Positions 7,953 to 16,968 of a DNA stretch of 37,696 bases are shown piece by piece (positions within the stretch are counted from its first letter, which is position 1; each line of letters starts with the position of its first letter). The stretch covers positions 1 to 37,696 of the forward strand of contig JAJRVV010000134.1 of the NCBI GenBank assembly GCA_024277135.1, read 5' to 3'. The position numbers and the translations under genes were made by a program. The notes beneath the pieces were generated by a model that was given only the letters and a program-made list of their open reading frames with translations, did no database searches and had not been told where the DNA came from. The DNA is from Chloroflexota bacterium (GTDB taxonomy: Bacteria; Chloroflexota; Anaerolineae; Promineifilales; Promineifilaceae).

Positions 7953-9518
7953 CTAAATGATGCGGGCGCGCACGCGGGAGCTGATATAGTCCAAAACCGA
8001 GACCACAATGGCGATGGAAAGCATCATCACGCTCGCTTCCCGGTAACGCAGCAGTTTGATACTTTGTGACAGGAGGAAACCGACGCCGCCGCCGCCGACG
8101 AAGCCGATGATGGTGGACATGCGTACGTTGATGTCCCAACGGTAGAGGGTGTAGGCGATGTAGGGGGGCACAATTTGGGGGACGACGCCGAAAACGACCA
8201 TTTGCAGCCGGTTGGCGCCGGTGGCATTGATGGCTTCAATCGGCCCTTCTGAGACTCCTTCGATTTGTTCGGAAAAGAGCTTGCCCAGGGCGGCGATGGT
8301 GTGCAGCGTCAACGCCATCACGCCGGCGAATGGCCCCAGGCTGACCCATACCACAAACACAATGGCCATGATGAGCGGCTCGATGGAGCGTAGGGTGTTA
8401 AGGATGGTGCGGGAGAGGGTGTAAATCAGGTTGCCTACCGCGAACGGCCGTTTCGGAGCCAGCAGCAACGATAACACGCCGAACACCCCGCCACCGATCA
8501 ATGCCGGAACTGTCGTCCAATCGGCCGGATTATCGAATTGATACAGCCAGTTGAGCATGGAGCCGGCGCCAAACGCCAGCACGGCCGCGCCCAATGCAGT
8601 AAACACCCCGGTGACGGCGCGAGCCGGAATCCCCGTCAATCGCAAAACCGCTTCCTGTCCGTACCGGCTGCCCAAAATCAGGGCGACGGTTCCGGCTAAC
8701 AAGGCGGTGACGCCGGGCAAAGCCAGGGTGATGAGATCAGAGACGACAGCCAAGAAATTGCCCAGAAAACCGAGGTTGAATTCAAAAAACAAGAGCGGGA
8801 AAGCCAGGGCATTCAGTTCAACTTCCAGCCATTCCCCGGCCGTTTTGCCCAGGTGGGCCAGGGTGGCCAGGGCAAAAATGCCCAGCAAAATGAGGACAAG
8901 CAGGCGCGCCAGGGTAAAGGCGATGTCGCCGGTGGATGGCGTTTCATCTTCTAATACATTGGGGCCTAGACGAGAAACCAGCGCCATGAGTACGGCCGTG
9001 CCGCCAAACAGACCGATCCCGATCACGGCCGTTTGACTCAACTGCGCCGACCCATTCACCAACCAGCGGCTGACCCACAGCCCCAAACCGCCGCCCACCG
9101 GCAGCAAGGTCACGCCCAACATAATGGCAGCCAGCGGCGAATTGATATCCTGCATCAGATTGCGGGCGGCCGTAAACGACACCGGCACCGCCAAAATCGT
9201 GCCAATCGCAGTCGCCACCAGCGCCATGAAAATCGTTTCCACGATCAAATCCAGCGTGTCCAGCGTGATCTGGCTCAAACGCAGCGGGCCTTCTTCTTTG
9301 CCCAGGACAAAATCGAGGATGTCCGGATCCGTCAAGTTCGGATCGGCCAGGAAGCGGAGGACGCCGATCAATTGGGTCTGGCGACTGGGCGTCTGCAAAA
9401 TCTCCAGATTAATTTCGGTGGCTTCCACGGCGAAAGCATAAACCAAAAAGATGGCAACGATAACCAGAAAGGTGCGGAGGGCATGTCTGCCGGCTGATTT
9501 GTTGTTCTCTGTGTCCAT
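7953..9518 (-). CDS. phnE: Phosphonate-type ABC transporter permease, second copy, with internal insertion
   Basis: This 521-residue membrane protein is a PhnE-type channel subunit, about twice the usual length of some 270. The family's first half (ALVATAIGTILAVPVSFTAA, residues 99-118) and second half (SIEPLIMAIVFVVWVSLGPF onward, including the ATPase-contacting EAA loop LGKLFSEQIEG, GPIEAINATGA) are separated by about 245 residues. That insertion contains several further hydrophobic segments (about 128-153, 162-181, 202-222, 255-285, 303-325, 338-354). The C-terminal STIIGFVGGGGVGF is typical. It starts 12 nt after the upstream phnE paralogue, whose C-terminal half is very similar. The substrate is inferred from PhnD-type context only. 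Confidence 0.88.
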   Translation of the reverse strand: MDTENNKSAGRHALRTFLVIVAIFLVYAFAVEATEINLEILQTPSRQTQLIGVLRFLADPNLTDPDILDFVLGKEEGPLRLSQITLDTLDLIVETIFMALVATAIGTILAVPVSFTAARNLMQDINSPLAAIMLGVTLLPVGGGLGLWVSRWLVNGSAQLSQTAVIGIGLFGGTAVLMALVSRLGPNVLEDETPSTGDIAFTLARLLVLILLGIFALATLAHLGKTAGEWLEVELNALAFPLLFFEFNLGFLGNFLAVVSDLITLALPGVTALLAGTVALILGSRYGQEAVLRLTGIPARAVTGVFTALGAAVLAFGAGSMLNWLYQFDNPADWTTVPALIGGGVFGVLSLLLAPKRPFAVGNLIYTLSRTILNTLRSIEPLIMAIVFVVWVSLGPFAGVMALTLHTIAALGKLFSEQIEGVSEGPIEAINATGANRLQMVVFGVVPQIVPPYIAYTLYRWDINVRMSTIIGFVGGGGVGFLLSQSIKLLRYREASVMMLSIAIVVSVLDYISSRVRARII

Positions 9519-9530
9519 AAATGCAAAAGG

Positions 9531-11198
9531 TCAAATAATGCGGCGGCGGACGCGGGCGCTGACGGTGTCCAGCACGATGATGACGACGGCAATGGCGATC
9601 ACCATCACACTGGCGCGAGTGTACAACACCTGGTTGATGTTGCGCTGCAAGACAAAGCCAATGCCGCCGCCGCCGACAAAGCCGATGATGGTAGACATGC
9701 GCACGTTGATGTCCCAGCGGTAAAAAATATAGGCGATGTAATGGGGGGTGATTTGCGGAACCACTGCGTAAACAATCGTTTGCACAAAATTGCCCCCGGT
9801 GGCTGTGATGGCCTCTACCGGGCCGTCGTCAATGTTTTCCACCTGTTCCGAGAACAGTTTGCCCAAATCGGCGACGGAATTCAGGGTGAGCGCCATGATC
9901 CCGGCGAATGGCCCCAAACCGATCCAGACGACGAAAACGAAGCCCAACATAAGCGGTTCGATGGCGCGCAGGCCATTGAATGTGCCGCGCGTGACGGTGT
10001 AGGTGATCATGCCCACGGGGAAATGGTATTTGGGTTGGGTACGCAGGGAAGCGAGTCCGGCGATCAGCCCCAAAGTCAGAGCCGGTGTTCCCAAAATGGA
10101 TAACCAGTTGGCTTCGGATTCAGGCAAATGCTCACGCAGTCCTATCACATTGATCCAAGAGAGGGCGTAAAAGAGTCCGTAGGCGAAAATGGCGGTTCCG
10201 GCCGTCGTTAGCACGGCCGTCAGCAAACGGGCCGGCCCATTCGGCAATCGCATGATCGCTTCCTGCCCATACCGGCCGCCCAGGGTGATGGCCAGCAGCA
10301 GGCCGACAAACCCCGCCGCCAGAGGTAGCAGCAGCAGCAGTAAATTGGTCAGCACCACAATGAAATTGCCCACAAATCCGGCAAATGCCAGACTGTCGCG
10401 CAAGGTTGACACAAAAGCGCCGTTCGTTTGCGCCACCGAGCCTAACAATTGGTTGGTCAGCCACCAGCCTGCGCCGCCAATGATCGGCGTCAAAATAATC
10501 ACCGACATGATGGCGGCCAGCGGCGCTTTGACCCCTGCCATTAAGTTGCGGGCGGCGATGAAAGAAAAGGGCACCGCCAAAATCGTGCCGATGGTGGAGG
10601 CCATCAAGGCCATCAGTACCGTTTCGATGATTTTATCAAACGCTTCCCGGCTGGTATCGCTCAATCCGGTGATGCGCCGGTTGGTGATCTCAACAATTTC
10701 CAGCCGCTGCGGTACTTCGGTGGGGCGGATGTCGGGCATGGTGAAGGTGACTTCAAATGTGCCTTCAGGCGTGACTTTGAAGTTGGATACGCGCCGGGTG
10801 GTGGTTGAGCCTATGGGATACCAGACGACACGGCCGTCAGCATTGCCGCGAAACCCCTCGCCCTTCATGGTAATCTGGTCTTGAGTGGTGGTGGCGCAGT
10901 TGGGGATCATCAACACCTGCCGCCCTTCAATGTTGACCTGCGATCCCTTGACTTCATCAGGGCAGGGCATACGAATGGTGGCATTGGTGCTGCGCGTTTC
11001 GTCGTCGTAGGTAAACAGGTCTGGATGGGCCAGGCGGCGAATCAAATTAACCAAATTTTCCTGGCGTTTTGGCTCCAGCGGCTCTTCCAGATTGATGTTG
11101 GTGACCTGAGTGGCGTAAGCAAAAAGAACGATGAGTCCCAGGGTGATGACGGCCGTGCGCCGCCGATTTCTTTTGTCCTGCTTGCGTGGTGTTTTCAT
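9531..11198 (-). CDS. phnE: Phosphonate-type ABC transporter permease, first copy, with extracytoplasmic domain and internal insertion
   Basis: A 555-residue paralogue of the following permease. After one N-terminal membrane helix (about 16-31) comes a soluble stretch of about 110 residues (62-175) with two cysteines, Cys79 and Cys101, predicted outside the membrane and possibly disulfide-linked; it reads as beta-rich. The permease fold then begins (LMASTIGTILAVPFSFIAAR, 198-217), is interrupted by about 180 residues of extra membrane segments, and resumes at RAIEPLMLGFVFVVWIGLGP with the EAA loop (LGKLFSEQVENIDDGPVEA) and STIIGFVGGGGIGF. It follows phnC by 18 nt. Two different PhnE subunits suggest a heterodimeric channel served by one ATPase. 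Confidence 0.88.
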   Translation of the reverse strand: MKTPRKQDKRNRRRTAVITLGLIVLFAYATQVTNINLEEPLEPKRQENLVNLIRRLAHPDLFTYDDETRSTNATIRMPCPDEVKGSQVNIEGRQVLMIPNCATTTQDQITMKGEGFRGNADGRVVWYPIGSTTTRRVSNFKVTPEGTFEVTFTMPDIRPTEVPQRLEIVEITNRRITGLSDTSREAFDKIIETVLMALMASTIGTILAVPFSFIAARNLMAGVKAPLAAIMSVIILTPIIGGAGWWLTNQLLGSVAQTNGAFVSTLRDSLAFAGFVGNFIVVLTNLLLLLLPLAAGFVGLLLAITLGGRYGQEAIMRLPNGPARLLTAVLTTAGTAIFAYGLFYALSWINVIGLREHLPESEANWLSILGTPALTLGLIAGLASLRTQPKYHFPVGMITYTVTRGTFNGLRAIEPLMLGFVFVVWIGLGPFAGIMALTLNSVADLGKLFSEQVENIDDGPVEAITATGGNFVQTIVYAVVPQITPHYIAYIFYRWDINVRMSTIIGFVGGGGIGFVLQRNINQVLYTRASVMVIAIAVVIIVLDTVSARVRRRII

Positions 11199-11216
11199 GG
11201 TGAGGGATTTAAGGCA

Positions 11217-11969
11217 TTAACCGATGCGCTCCGCCTCACGGCCGTAAATTTCAATAAACTTCTGGTCGTCAATTTCCGCTGGCGTGCCGTCAAAAACCAA
11301 CTGACCCTCATTCAAGGCAATCGCCCGCGTGCCGTACTGCTGCACCAAATCCAGAAAATGGAGACTGCACAACACCGTAATGTTGTCTTCTTGATTGATT
11401 TGCTGCAAGCGGCGCATGATGCTGTGCGCCAGCGCCGGGTCTAAACTGGCAACCGGCTCGTCCGCCAGCAGCAAGCCCGGTTCCTGCATCAGAGCGCGGG
11501 CGATGCCCACCCGCTGCCGCTGACCGCCGCTCAACTCATCGGCCCGGTTCGTCGCCTTATCTTGGATACCCACCCGTTTCAGGCTGGCATACGCTCGCTG
11601 CACATCCGCCGGCGGGAACCGGCCCAAAATGCTGGCGATGGGGTTGACGTACCCCAAACGGCCGCTCAACACATTCGTCAACACCGATGAACGATCCACC
11701 AGGTTGAAATGTTGGAAGATCATGCCGATCTGGCGGCGGGCGCGGCGCAGTTCCTCCCCGGTGATGTGTGATAGCTGAATATCATTCCACCAGATTTCGC
11801 CGGAGGATGGATCAATCAACCGGTTAATGCAGCGCAATAATGTGCTCTTGCCCGAACCGCTCAAGCCAATCACAGCCACAAACTGTCCGTCTGGCACTTC
11901 AAAGCTGACATCTTTCAGGGCAACCGTGCCGTCTTCGTAAACTTTGGTGAGATTTTTGATTTTTAACAC
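11217..11969 (-). CDS. phnC: Phosphonate-type ABC transporter ATP-binding protein
   Basis: A 251-residue ABC ATPase that powers the PhnE channel. It shows Walker A GLSGSGKST, the Q-loop region MIFQHFNLV, signature LSGGQRQR, Walker B LLLADEP and the D-loop region VASLDPA; SIMRRLQQINQ and TVLCSLHFLDL (switch His) follow as in PhnC. The reading frame extends upstream to a TTG at 12020, but that extension encodes part of a palindromic repeat and has no ATG, so the GTG at 11969, giving MLKIKNLTKVYEDG, is the likelier start. No strong Shine-Dalgarno sequence is seen before it. It lies between phnD and the two phnE genes in one minus-strand operon. Confidence 0.88.
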   Translation of the reverse strand: MLKIKNLTKVYEDGTVALKDVSFEVPDGQFVAVIGLSGSGKSTLLRCINRLIDPSSGEIWWNDIQLSHITGEELRRARRQIGMIFQHFNLVDRSSVLTNVLSGRLGYVNPIASILGRFPPADVQRAYASLKRVGIQDKATNRADELSGGQRQRVGIARALMQEPGLLLADEPVASLDPALAHSIMRRLQQINQEDNITVLCSLHFLDLVQQYGTRAIALNEGQLVFDGTPAEIDDQKFIEIYGREAERIG

Positions 11970-11984
11970 AGTGGTGTTCGGTAT

Positions 11985-12017
11985 AGACCTGCGAGGTTTC
12001 GGAAACCTCGCAGGTCT
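11985..12017. repeat. AGACC palindrome, copy 1
   Basis: A perfect palindrome of 16-bp arms around one central base: AGACCTGCGAGGTTTC, G, GAAACCTCGCAGGTCT. Each arm is itself self-complementary at ACCT-GCG-AGGT. It lies between phnD and phnC, directly ahead of the phnC start. Related copies are at 24691, 25710 and 34592. Confidence 0.85.
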
Positions 12018-12027
12018 CAATCAAAGA

Positions 12028-12059
12028 AGAAGCCGGGGGATTTTGTCCGCCCGGCTTCT
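12028..12059 (-). terminator. Hairpin attenuator between phnD and phnC
   Basis: AGAAGCCGGG at 12028-12037 pairs with CCCGGCTTCT at 12050-12059 (10 bp, 12-nt loop). On the minus strand it lies 18 nt after the phnD stop and is followed by a pyrimidine-rich but not pure T stretch. A partial terminator here would leave phnD mRNA more abundant than the transporter subunits, which is usual for binding proteins. Confidence 0.55.
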
Positions 12060-12077
12060 AATGAAACAAGATTCAAA

Positions 12078-13274
12078 TTACCCGCCCAGAATATCGTCTT
12101 CGGTGATACCGAGCAGATCCATGGCGGTGCGTACCGGATCATAGAAACTATCAGTGACGCCTTCCAGACCCGTCCAGTTATAAAACTCGTCGGAGCAGAT
12201 GGATTCAGCGCAGGCGTCGGAGGCTGTAAATTCAACCAGGGCTGCCACGATCTGGTTTGCCGTGTTCAACGGGAACTCGGGGCCGAAGGAAACGGTGTCG
12301 TTCGGGATTTGGTCGGTCAGAGCCAGAATGCGGGTGGTGTCGAAGATGTCGGGGGCTGTGTCGGAGACAGAGGAACGGGCATCGAGGACACGGTAGCCGC
12401 CGTCCGCCGGGTCGCCGCCAACGAAGGTGCGGCCAGCGTCATTGCGCACCGGGCTTTCGCCGGCTGCGCGCCAGATTTCCGGATCATCCACGCCGTAAGC
12501 CCATTTGCGTTCGTAGTTGGGCAGCAACGGCGGGCTGAAGTAGGCGGTGGCAAAATCACATTCGCCGTTATAAACAGCCAGCATGGAGTTGCTGTGGCCG
12601 CCAGTTTCTACGATTTCACCGGGCGTGACGCCCAATTCCGCGAACAGGGCGGAGGGGTAGAGGTAACCGGAGGTGGAACCGAAGTCGGGGATGCACCAGG
12701 TGGCGCCGTCCAGGTCGGCCGCCGATTCTGCGGGGCTGTCCATGGGAACGACGAGCTGAGCGGCATACCAGGAGAGACCGAAGCGGACGGCGGCCGCGCC
12801 AACGGTGACGCCGCAGCGGCTGTTGGCCAGCACATAGCCCTGGGCCGGGATGAAGCCGATGGTGTCATCTGGGGAGGCGCACATTTCTTCGATGGTGGCG
12901 GCGTAGCTGGTGGGCACGCTGACCTCGAAGTTCAGGCCAGTGGCTTCGCTCAAAGCGTTTGCCAACACATCGCCGCCGGAGATGATGGCGTCCACATCCA
13001 CCGAGGGCACAAAGAGGACCTTGATCGGCCGGTCGGCAGAACCGAGCGGAGCCATTTCCTCAACCACTGTTTCGGTGACAACCTCGGTGACTGTTTCGGT
13101 GACGACTTCAGTGATGACGCGGGTCACTTCCACCGGAACTTCGACTTCGACTTCCTGCGTTTCGGTGACGACGCGGGTCACTTCGACCTCTACCGTGTCC
13201 GGCTGACAGGCGACAGCGACAACGGAGAGGACGAGCAAAGCTGCTACGAACCACATCAATTTGTTCTTTTTCAT
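12078..13274 (-). CDS. phnD: Phosphonate-type ABC transporter substrate-binding lipoprotein
   Basis: A 398-residue binding protein that captures substrate outside the membrane for PhnE/PhnC. The start at 13274 is fixed by GGAGGA 6 nt upstream of ATG. The signal peptide ends in the lipobox VAVAC (Cys23). Residues about 26-72 are a low-complexity Val/Thr/Glu linker (VEVTRVVTET, VTEVVTETV) of the kind seen in Chloroflexota lipoproteins. The mature domain then reads as a PhnD/PBP2 fold: PIKVLFVPSVDVDAIISGGD, LSEATGLNFEV, IGFIPAQGYVLA, WCIPDFGSTSGYLYP, HSNSMLAVYNGECDFATAYF. No C-P lyase or phosphonatase lies nearby, so phosphonate, phosphite or another phosphate ester remain possible ligands. Confidence 0.9.
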   Translation of the reverse strand: MKKNKLMWFVAALLVLSVVAVACQPDTVEVEVTRVVTETQEVEVEVPVEVTRVITEVVTETVTEVVTETVVEEMAPLGSADRPIKVLFVPSVDVDAIISGGDVLANALSEATGLNFEVSVPTSYAATIEEMCASPDDTIGFIPAQGYVLANSRCGVTVGAAAVRFGLSWYAAQLVVPMDSPAESAADLDGATWCIPDFGSTSGYLYPSALFAELGVTPGEIVETGGHSNSMLAVYNGECDFATAYFSPPLLPNYERKWAYGVDDPEIWRAAGESPVRNDAGRTFVGGDPADGGYRVLDARSSVSDTAPDIFDTTRILALTDQIPNDTVSFGPEFPLNTANQIVAALVEFTASDACAESICSDEFYNWTGLEGVTDSFYDPVRTAMDLLGITEDDILGG

Positions 13275-13435
13275 GAGATCTCCTCCATATGAAGATTGGT
13301 AGAACGGATATCGCGGGCAACGGCCGTTTTTCACAAACGACCTGCCTCAAAGTCCGGCATCAGGGTCGGGCAATGGCGGCTGAGAGCGTGGTTAGGGGTG
13401 TTCCGGCCATTGTGACCTGAATCGGACACGAGCAG

Positions 13436-13463
13436 ATTATAGCATGATGAGGTTGAAGGACAA
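13436..13463 (-). promoter_or_regulatory. Candidate promoter of the phnD-phnC-phnE-phnE operon
   Basis: On the minus strand TTGTCC (13463-13458) and TATAAT (13441-13436) are 16 bp apart. This would give a leader of roughly 150 nt before phnD. No riboswitch fold was recognised in that leader. Confidence 0.55.
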
Positions 13464-13488
13464 CTGTTTTAATTAGGAACTTTCAGCA

Positions 13489-14217
13489 TCAAGGATAAGC
13501 GGTGGGCGGCGGCGTGGATGTTGGCGGCGCTGGATAGGGCGTGGTAGGGGGATTGGTTGGCGGTGGCGGGTAGGCTGTGGGGGACGGGGCCAGGGTGGTT
13601 GTGATAGGCGGCGGCGCGGCGGTTGTCGGTGTCTCTGTGGGCACGGCCGTATGGATTGGCGTTGAGGTAGGCATGGCGGTGGTTATCTGAGTGGGTCGTG
13701 TCGTGGGAGTGGCGGAGGGGACGGCCGTACTCATCATGCGGGTCGGCGTTGAGGTGGGGGTGGCGGTGGCGGTGTCGCTGGCTTTAGGTTCCGGGGATGG
13801 CGTGGCGGTGTTACCGGGTACGGCCGTGGTCGTGGCTGTGGCGGTAGGCGGCGAGGCGGGGACGGCCGTGTGGGTGGCGGATGGGGTTGGCTCCGATCTG
13901 GTCGGTGAATCTTCCAATTGGGGGCGCAAGATGATGGGCGCTTCATTCGCTTTGGCTTCATCGGCCAGCTTGGCTGCCGCCGGCGCAAAGCGGGGTTCAT
14001 GGGGTTGGCCGGTGTAATCAGCCAGCAGGTTGGAGCGCAAATCCAGGTTGTACCAGCCACCCACCCGCCATTGATTGAAGATGAGCCATATCACCAGGAA
14101 CATACAGGCGAAGGCGGAGAATGCGGTGACAAAGACCATAATCAGCGAACGACGGCGACGGCCGTCGTCACGATGACCATCGTCAACCTCTGCTGCATCA
14201 AAATCAGGCGGATTCAT
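13489..14217 (-). CDS. Single-pass membrane protein with long Pro/Thr-rich tail
   Basis: The 242-residue protein has a short acidic then basic N-terminus (DDGRRRRS), one membrane helix at about 25-46 ([20 protein letters not shown]), and a short segment with [16 protein letters not shown]. From about residue 105 to the end it is almost only Pro, Thr, Ser and Ala ([19 protein letters not shown]-type repeats), with no folded domain visible. Positive charges before the helix suggest the tail is outside the cell, where such stretches act as wall-spanning or glycosylated spacers. Its ATG overlaps the stop of the adenylate cyclase (ATGA), so translation is coupled. No function can be assigned; a role with the cyclase is inferred from coupling only. 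Confidence 0.7.
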   Translation of the reverse strand: MNPPDFDAAEVDDGHRDDGRRRRSLIMVFVTAFSAFACMFLVIWLIFNQWRVGGWYNLDLRSNLLADYTGQPHEPRFAPAAAKLADEAKANEAPIILRPQLEDSPTRSEPTPSATHTAVPASPPTATATTTAVPGNTATPSPEPKASDTATATPTSTPTRMMSTAVPSATPTTRPTQITTAMPTSTPIHTAVPTETPTTAAPPPITTTLAPSPTAYPPPPTNPPTTPYPAPPTSTPPPTAYP

Positions 14218-15968
14218 GCGATTACGGCTAACTCCTCGTCCTGCATCAAGGCATACACCGTCACCAGCGTTTCCTTCCCTTTGACGGTCACTGCGCCCAA
14301 ATCATCCACCCGCCATCCTTCCAGCGAATCTAACGCCCGCATCGTTACGCCGCTGATGAAAACGGTGTGGATGGGCGTCTCTTTGTTCAAGTCGCTCAAT
14401 CGTTTGGCGGTGTTGACGCTGTCGCCCAGCACCGTAAATTCCCGCCGTCGTTCGGAGCCGAGGTTGCCTGCCACCATCTCGCCGCTGTTGACGCCGATGC
14501 CGATGCGGGAAGGTAAATCCCCCCGCGCCAGCCGGTTATCGTTCAGCGCCGCCAATTGATCCATCATATCCACCGCTGCCGCCACCGCTTGTTGGGCGTG
14601 GTTTTCCAGCGGCAGCGGCGTGCCAAACAGCGCTAAAATCGAGTCGCCGCCAAATTTGTTAACCACGCCGCCATGTTTATCAATCACTCGCTGCATGGTG
14701 GCGTAATACTCGTTTAATTCCTCGATTAAGCCAGCCAGATCAGCTTTTTCAGTGAAGGCGGTGAAGTCGCGGATGTCGGCAAACAACACGGTGGCATGTA
14801 CTCGCTGGCCGCCCAACTCCGCTTCCCCGGCCAGCAATCGGCTGGCGATGTTGTCTCCCACATACCGGCCAAACAAATCCTCGATTTCTCGCCGCTGTCG
14901 CAGTTGGCGCACCATCTCGTTGAATTTTTGCGAGAGTTGGCCGATTTCATCGGCCGATTGGGCCGGAACTTGCACGGTGAGGTCGCCGCTTGCCACCTGG
15001 CGGGAGGCGGCCATGAGTCGTTCTATGGGCCGGACGATTTGAGCCGCCAACACAAAGCCGACGATGAGGGTGGCGGCAATGGCGGTGGCGAAGGCCAGGG
15101 TGACGGCTTGTCGGGCCGGATACAGCGGCGAGGCCAACAGGCTGGTGCGCAGGCTGACGCCGATGAGGCCGACATCTTCTCTTTCTCCGAGTTTGAAGGG
15201 GGTGAGCAGTTGGGCGAATTCATCGCCGGCCGGATGGGCGGTGCGGATGTAAACTTCTTGCCCTTGTCGGGTCAATACCTGGTCGGCCAGGTCGCCGGTT
15301 ACGCTTAAAGCGGCCGTGTCGGCCTGACCGATGGTGGTGGCCAGCAACTGCCCTTCGGGGCCGTAAAGGGTGATGCCGGCCAGAACTGATTCAGCCAGAT
15401 GGGTAGCCAATTGGGTTAAAGGCGTCCCGATGAGGAGGAGAGCTGTCGTTCGCCCGTCTTCGCCGGTGATGGCGCCGGCAGTGTAGAAGGTGGTTTCATC
15501 CCCCTCGGCTTGCAGTCCGGCGTACCGGTTGATGTTGTCGGCGCGGGTTTGTTGGATGAGGTTCCAGGCGGTGTAGTCGCTGTTGGTGGGGGGACGGCCG
15601 TCTGCCGAAAAAGCCGCCAGTTGTTTGCCCAGCGGCGTCAAAATGAGGACGCGGCGCAACCGATTGTTTTGCACAATGGGTTCTACCAGTTGCGCCAACC
15701 CGCCCACATCGTTGGCGGCGGCGGCATCGGCCACGCCTTGCGTGAAAGCGATTTGGCGCCAGGCGGCCAGTTGTGCTTCTTCTTGCCGGACGATGACATC
15801 GGCCGCTTCATCGGCGGCGGTGATGAGCTGGTTGTTGAACCGCTCCGTCCATGAACTGAGCAAAACCCGGCTGACGATGACAGCGGCGATGAGGGTAACG
15901 AACAAGGCCAGGATGACGTAGGGAATGATGAGTTTAGCGCGCAAGTTGAAGGAAAAGAATTGACGCAT
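14214..15968 (-). CDS. Membrane-bound class III adenylate cyclase with extracellular sensor and HAMP
   Basis: The 584-residue protein probably makes cAMP from ATP in response to an extracytoplasmic signal. Two membrane helices (about 13-35 and 288-310) bracket a Cache-like sensor domain of some 250 residues. A HAMP linker follows ([20 protein letters not shown] to MVRQL, 308-356). The cyclase domain starts near 391: metal-binding Asp398 ([11 protein letters not shown]) and Asp442 ([12 protein letters not shown]), adenine-selecting Lys438 and Asp516, and transition-state Asn519 and Arg523 ([11 protein letters not shown]). The Lys/Asp pair indicates ATP rather than GTP. TAAAAT lies only 6 bp before the ATG on the minus strand, so the mRNA could be nearly leaderless. 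The Pro/Thr-rich membrane protein is coupled downstream. Confidence 0.9.
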   Translation of the reverse strand: MRQFFSFNLRAKLIIPYVILALFVTLIAAVIVSRVLLSSWTERFNNQLITAADEAADVIVRQEEAQLAAWRQIAFTQGVADAAAANDVGGLAQLVEPIVQNNRLRRVLILTPLGKQLAAFSADGRPPTNSDYTAWNLIQQTRADNINRYAGLQAEGDETTFYTAGAITGEDGRTTALLLIGTPLTQLATHLAESVLAGITLYGPEGQLLATTIGQADTAALSVTGDLADQVLTRQGQEVYIRTAHPAGDEFAQLLTPFKLGEREDVGLIGVSLRTSLLASPLYPARQAVTLAFATAIAATLIVGFVLAAQIVRPIERLMAASRQVASGDLTVQVPAQSADEIGQLSQKFNEMVRQLRQRREIEDLFGRYVGDNIASRLLAGEAELGGQRVHATVLFADIRDFTAFTEKADLAGLIEELNEYYATMQRVIDKHGGVVNKFGGDSILALFGTPLPLENHAQQAVAAAVDMMDQLAALNDNRLARGDLPSRIGIGVNSGEMVAGNLGSERRREFTVLGDSVNTAKRLSDLNKETPIHTVFISGVTMRALDSLEGWRVDDLGAVTVKGKETLVTVYALMQDEELAVIA

Positions 15969-16063
15969 ACTGTATTTTAGTGAAGGGGCGACGAGGGGTG
16001 CAATGGGCTATTTGGGGGATGGGAGGGGCGGCAGGATGACAAGGTGACGGGGCGCTTTCTGTT

Positions 16064-16091
16064 TTCATCCTTCATCCTTCATCCTTCATTC
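16064..16091. repeat. Heptamer tandem repeat TTCATCC
   Basis: Three perfect units and one imperfect unit of TTCATCC overlap the stop codon of the SDR gene. Gain or loss of one 7-bp unit would change the frame and the protein's C-terminus. Confidence 0.8.
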
Positions 16092-16959
16092 TTTGCAGGC
16101 CGGCGGTGAGGGAGATTTGGGCGTGCCAGCCGGTAAGGGCGTAGGTTTGGTCGGCGTTGGCGATTTGTTCGGGGGACTCGCCGGGACGGTCGGGAAGGAG
16201 GCCGGGGCGGGGACGGCCGTTGCCGCCAACGAGCCGGTAAATTTCAGCCACCACATCGGCCACGCTGGTGGCGACGCCGGTTCCCAGTTCGATGGTGGCG
16301 GCCGGGGGTAAATCCTGGCCGAGGACGGCCGTCAATCCCCGCGCCACGTCATCCACATGAATCCAATCCCGCCGCTGGGTTCCGGCCGTCATGGGGAAAT
16401 CTTGACCGGCGGCGGCGGCGGCCAGCGCCGCCGGAACCAGGGTGTGGGCCGGTTGGCCGGGGCCATACGCCTGGAAGATCATGGCGCCGTGAATGGGCCA
16501 GCCCTGGGTACGGCCGTACATCTGGCAAAAGGCCCAGGCAGCGGCTTTGCTGGCGGCGTAATGGTTCATGACGGTGCGTTCGCCAGGGGTGCGGGCGGTG
16601 ATGAGTTGGCGCGCGCCGCCGCTTTTCTCGAAGCTGGCGCGGAGCAGGTTGAGGGTTCCGGCGAGGTTGTGGCGCGCGGCCGTGTTCACCGGCAAAAATG
16701 GGTCTGTGGCCCCCATCGCCGCCAAATGGATGACGGCGTCCGGTTCGCTCTGGCGCAGGGCGCGGACGGTGGGCCGAAAATTGCGTAAATCGCCGTAGAC
16801 GATGTGTAGTTGGGAACGGATGGCGGCCAGCGGCGGCGGCAGGGGGCCGGTATGGCTGTCAATGAGGAGGATGGAGACGGCCGTGTCGGGCTGATTGACC
16901 AACAGGGGAACCAGGGATTGGCCGATGAACCCGGTGGCTCCAGTGATGAGAACGCGCAT
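16072..16959 (-). CDS. NAD-dependent epimerase/dehydratase (extended SDR), nucleotide-sugar
   Basis: A 296-residue extended short-chain dehydrogenase. The N-terminus MRVLITGATGFIGQSLVPLL carries the GxxGxxG cofactor loop, and NHYAASKAA is the catalytic YxxxK. Substrate-binding features include RRDWIHVDDVARGLTAVL and the C-terminal GWHAQISLTAGLQRM, typical of nucleotide-sugar reductases and epimerases. ATGs at 16962 and 16959 are adjacent; the latter gives the usual family start. It lies directly downstream of rfbG and rfbF, so it probably makes the final epimerisation or 4-keto reduction of a CDP-6-deoxyhexose. The exact sugar cannot be read from sequence. Its last codons fall in a heptamer repeat. 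Confidence 0.85.
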   Translation of the reverse strand: MRVLITGATGFIGQSLVPLLVNQPDTAVSILLIDSHTGPLPPPLAAIRSQLHIVYGDLRNFRPTVRALRQSEPDAVIHLAAMGATDPFLPVNTAARHNLAGTLNLLRASFEKSGGARQLITARTPGERTVMNHYAASKAAAWAFCQMYGRTQGWPIHGAMIFQAYGPGQPAHTLVPAALAAAAAGQDFPMTAGTQRRDWIHVDDVARGLTAVLGQDLPPAATIELGTGVATSVADVVAEIYRLVGGNGRPRPGLLPDRPGESPEQIANADQTYALTGWHAQISLTAGLQRMKDEG

Positions 16960-16968
16960 CATACGGAA

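Noticed and set aside
11970-12020. N-terminal extension of PhnC from TTG at 12020
   Set aside because: The extension is the translated palindromic repeat and lies before the conserved start of the ATPase domain; GTG at 11969 fits the family.
12309-13292. Plus-strand open frame (327 codons) opposite phnD
   Set aside because: Low-complexity antisense product (Gly/Val/Asp-rich), no ribosome site, and phnD is certain on the other strand.
13275-13435. Riboswitch in the phnD leader
   Set aside because: The leader is long enough, but I could not find the core of any known riboswitch class or a convincing alternative terminator.
13500-13900. Possible CRISPR-like or minisatellite repeats
   Set aside because: The repetition comes from degenerate Pro/Thr codons in the tail of the membrane protein; units are irregular and no spacers exist.
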